From positions 1 to 15,757 of the forward strand of contig CAJJRX010000040.1 of assembly GCA_905194315.1 (NCBI GenBank): a stretch of DNA of 15,757 nt. Direction: 5' to 3'. Shown piece after piece: positions 14,316-15,757 of this stretch. This stretch comes from an uncultured Sutterella sp. (GTDB taxonomy: Bacteria > Pseudomonadota > Gammaproteobacteria > Burkholderiales > Burkholderiaceae_F). The stretch's first letter is position 1. Every line of letters starts with the position of its first letter. The position numbers and the translations under genes are program-made. Below the pieces are notes generated by a model. It ran no database searches, was not told where the DNA came from, and saw only the letters and a list, made by a program, of their open reading frames with translations.

Positions 14316-15485
14316 TCAGCTGAAGTTGAGTTTGTCTTTCACAACGAAATACAAAAAGAGCACAGCAAAGCCCGAGAGGGCAAGAATAATCCCGGTGGGA
14401 AGCAGGATGTTACCGAGCCCCACCAGGGGCGAAACAACGGCGCCGAAGAGGAAAGGACAGAACCCGAGAAGCGCGGAGGCGCTGCCGGCATTCTTTCGCT
14501 CCGCAGCCATAGCCTGCATAGACACTGTCGGGAAAATGCAACCCAGAGAGAGTGCCATCACAAAGAATCCCGGTTCGACAAAGTACACCGAGAGCCCCGT
14601 GTTAAGTGCAAACGCCAGGTAAAGCGTGGAGAGCACAAAAGTCAGCACGCCGATTTTGAGGGCCATACTGCGGTTTGTCCGCTGGGTAATCTGTGCGCCA
14701 GTCATCACTGCCAGCCCGTTTGCACCGAAACACATACTGAATGCGAGCGGAGCCATACCGAAAATCTTCTGAAAGATAAAGGGCGAGGAGGAAATGTAGG
14801 CAAACAGCCCGGCAAATCCCAGCGCCTGCATCGTGACAAAACTCATGAAGGTCTTGTTGGCAAAGATTTTCGGGTAGACGAGAAAACTCTTGAAGATGGA
14901 TCCCTTGAGACGGTGCTCTGCTGGAAGCGATTCCACGAAGTTAAAGACGGCTGCGATCAGAACAATCCCGAGCAGCGTGAGCGAAACGAACACCCCGCGC
15001 CAGTCCGTGAACGTGAGCAGTGCACTGCCAGCCATCGGAGAGAGCACCGGGGCGAGTCCGTGAACCGTCATCAGCATGACAAAGAATTTACCGAGCTCAC
15101 GGCCGCTGTACAGGTCGGCGGCAATGGCACGTGACATTACAACTGCCCCGGATGCCGCAAGCCCCTGGATCGCTCTGAGTGTGATGAGCACATGGATGTT
15201 CGGCGAGAACACCAGCGCGATTGAGGCAAGGGTGTAGACAAGCAGCGAGAGCAGCAGAGGCTTTTTGCGCCCGAATTTGTCACTGATTGGCCCGAGCAGA
15301 AGCTGTCCCGCGCCGAGCCCCACCATAGAGGTCATCAGCGAGACCTGCGTAAGCGAGGCACTGGTGTTGAAAAAACTCTGCAGCTCGGGGAGCGCCGGCA
15401 GATAAAGGTCCATCATGAACGGACCGAAGGCAGACATCGTGCCGCAAAGAAGCACGAGAAAAAGTTTTGAATTCTTACTGGTCAT
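14316..15485 (-). CDS. Bcr/CflA-type MFS drug exporter
   Basis: A 389-residue major facilitator with 12 predicted helices. The first helix ends in DLYLPALPEL, the Bcr/CflA signature. The motif A loop between helices 2 and 3 reads GPISDKFGRKKPLL, and LRAIQGLAASGAVV in helix 4 with SRAIAADL belongs to the same drug/proton antiporter group. It probably exports drugs, or metabolites such as dipeptides or sulfonamide-like compounds, by proton exchange; the substrate cannot be told. The length is normal. The start ATG has no good Shine-Dalgarno sequence. It lies upstream of folE on the same strand, 189 bp apart, with a hairpin between, so it is probably a separate unit. Confidence 0.9.
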   Translation of the reverse strand: MTSKNSKLFLVLLCGTMSAFGPFMMDLYLPALPELQSFFNTSASLTQVSLMTSMVGLGAGQLLLGPISDKFGRKKPLLLSLLVYTLASIALVFSPNIHVLITLRAIQGLAASGAVVMSRAIAADLYSGRELGKFFVMLMTVHGLAPVLSPMAGSALLTFTDWRGVFVSLTLLGIVLIAAVFNFVESLPAEHRLKGSIFKSFLVYPKIFANKTFMSFVTMQALGFAGLFAYISSSPFIFQKIFGMAPLAFSMCFGANGLAVMTGAQITQRTNRSMALKIGVLTFVLSTLYLAFALNTGLSVYFVEPGFFVMALSLGCIFPTVSMQAMAAERKNAGSASALLGFCPFLFGAVVSPLVGLGNILLPTGIILALSGFAVLFLYFVVKDKLNFS

Positions 15486-15512
15486 GTTTTTCAGAGGATG
15501 TTTATTGCACGG

Positions 15513-15546
15513 ATTTTAGCATCATTTCTTAGGGTAAACCCCTAGA
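15513..15546 (-). promoter_or_regulatory. MFS promoter region with inverted repeat
   Basis: On the minus strand TAAAAT (15518-15513) is a plausible -10 box 28 bases before the ATG. The -35 is uncertain (GGTTTA at 15540-15535 gives 16 bp). Over it lies AGGGT-AA-ACCCCT (15531-15543), a near-perfect dyad that could be an operator. The 9-mer ACCCCTAGA (15538-15546) also occurs in the gdx operator at 11943-11951. Confidence 0.35.
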
Positions 15547-15601
15547 AAGATGGGACTTAAAAAGGCACTTTCGGCGTTCATACCCAACGATGGAGTGATT
15601 T

Positions 15602-15715
15602 ATGCAGGAAATTATTTTTATCAATGAAAAAATGTTAAAATATTCTTTACGATTAGTTTCAGTTTCAGCTAAGAGTATTTTTATGTCCAAAAACTACAAA
15701 ATTTTTGGCTCTTGA
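15602..15715 (+). CDS. Possible 37-residue small protein
   Basis: An ATG with GGAG 7 bases upstream opens a 37-codon frame (MQEIIF ... KIFGS) in the AT-rich right end. It is basic and hydrophobic by turns, with no domain. The Shine-Dalgarno sequence is better than that of most genes here, but in AT-rich DNA such a frame is easily chance. It could be a leader peptide for a gene past the window. Confidence 0.2.
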   Translation: MQEIIFINEKMLKYSLRLVSVSAKSIFMSKNYKIFGS

Positions 15716-15757
15716 GGCATATATGTGGAAGAAAAATCTGATTGAGAATTCCTAACC

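Noticed and set aside
1..15757. CRISPR array, tRNA or rRNA genes
   Set aside because: No regularly spaced repeats beyond the two-copy 16-mer, no cloverleaf or rRNA-like stretch noticed on either strand by eye.

Overview
The window reads as a chromosomal segment of a Gram-negative proteobacterium. The signs are a YpfJ-type zinc peptidase, a SugE/Gdx exporter, a Bcr/CflA drug transporter, a folE-queD-queE queuosine cluster and a CopL-like periplasmic metal protein with a permease. The mix would suit a host-associated beta- or gammaproteobacterium (for example a Sutterellaceae-like organism), but no rRNA or species marker is present, so that placement is a guess.

Layout. (1) 1-1203 is a gene-poor, visibly AT-richer flank with small direct and inverted repeats and no recognisable gene, apart from one cysteine-rich ORF of doubtful status. 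(2) 1204-6573 (minus strand) holds a two-gene McrBC-like restriction module: a large AAA+ ATPase with an unrecognised N-terminal half, a lysine/alanine-rich linker and a coiled coil, followed 3 bp later by a DUF2357/McrC-like PD-(D/E)XK nuclease. This is the best candidate for an undescribed system. (3) 6796-8630 (minus) carries an SGNH-type hydrolase, with two stable hairpins after it, and a solitary tyrosine recombinase whose promoter region is packed with TAGAAT/ATTCTA palindromes. (4) 8897-9796 (plus) is the ypfJ-like metallopeptidase with a textbook terminator.

(5) 9860-10895 (minus) is a probable metal-handling pair: a secreted His/Cys-rich CopL-like protein and a five-helix membrane protein with a His/Met-rich tail, behind a TTGACA-N17-TAAATT promoter with an adjacent palindrome. 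(6) 10986-12338 is a divergent pair, a BmrR-like MerR regulator and the guanidinium exporter Gdx. The gdx promoter has the long spacer and central dyad typical of MerR-activated promoters, so control appears to be by protein rather than by a guanidine riboswitch. (7) 12381-14126 (minus) is folE-queD-queE, three overlapping genes that convert GTP to 7-carboxy-7-deazaguanine. (8) 14316-15485 (minus) is a Bcr/CflA-type MFS exporter. The last ~270 bases are AT-rich and hold at most a 37-codon ORF.

Taken together, regions 4-8 look like ordinary core and stress-response genes. Regions 1-3 look like an accessory island (defence module, solitary recombinase, orphan hydrolase). All coordinates, motifs and repeats were read by eye; no homology search or folding was run.
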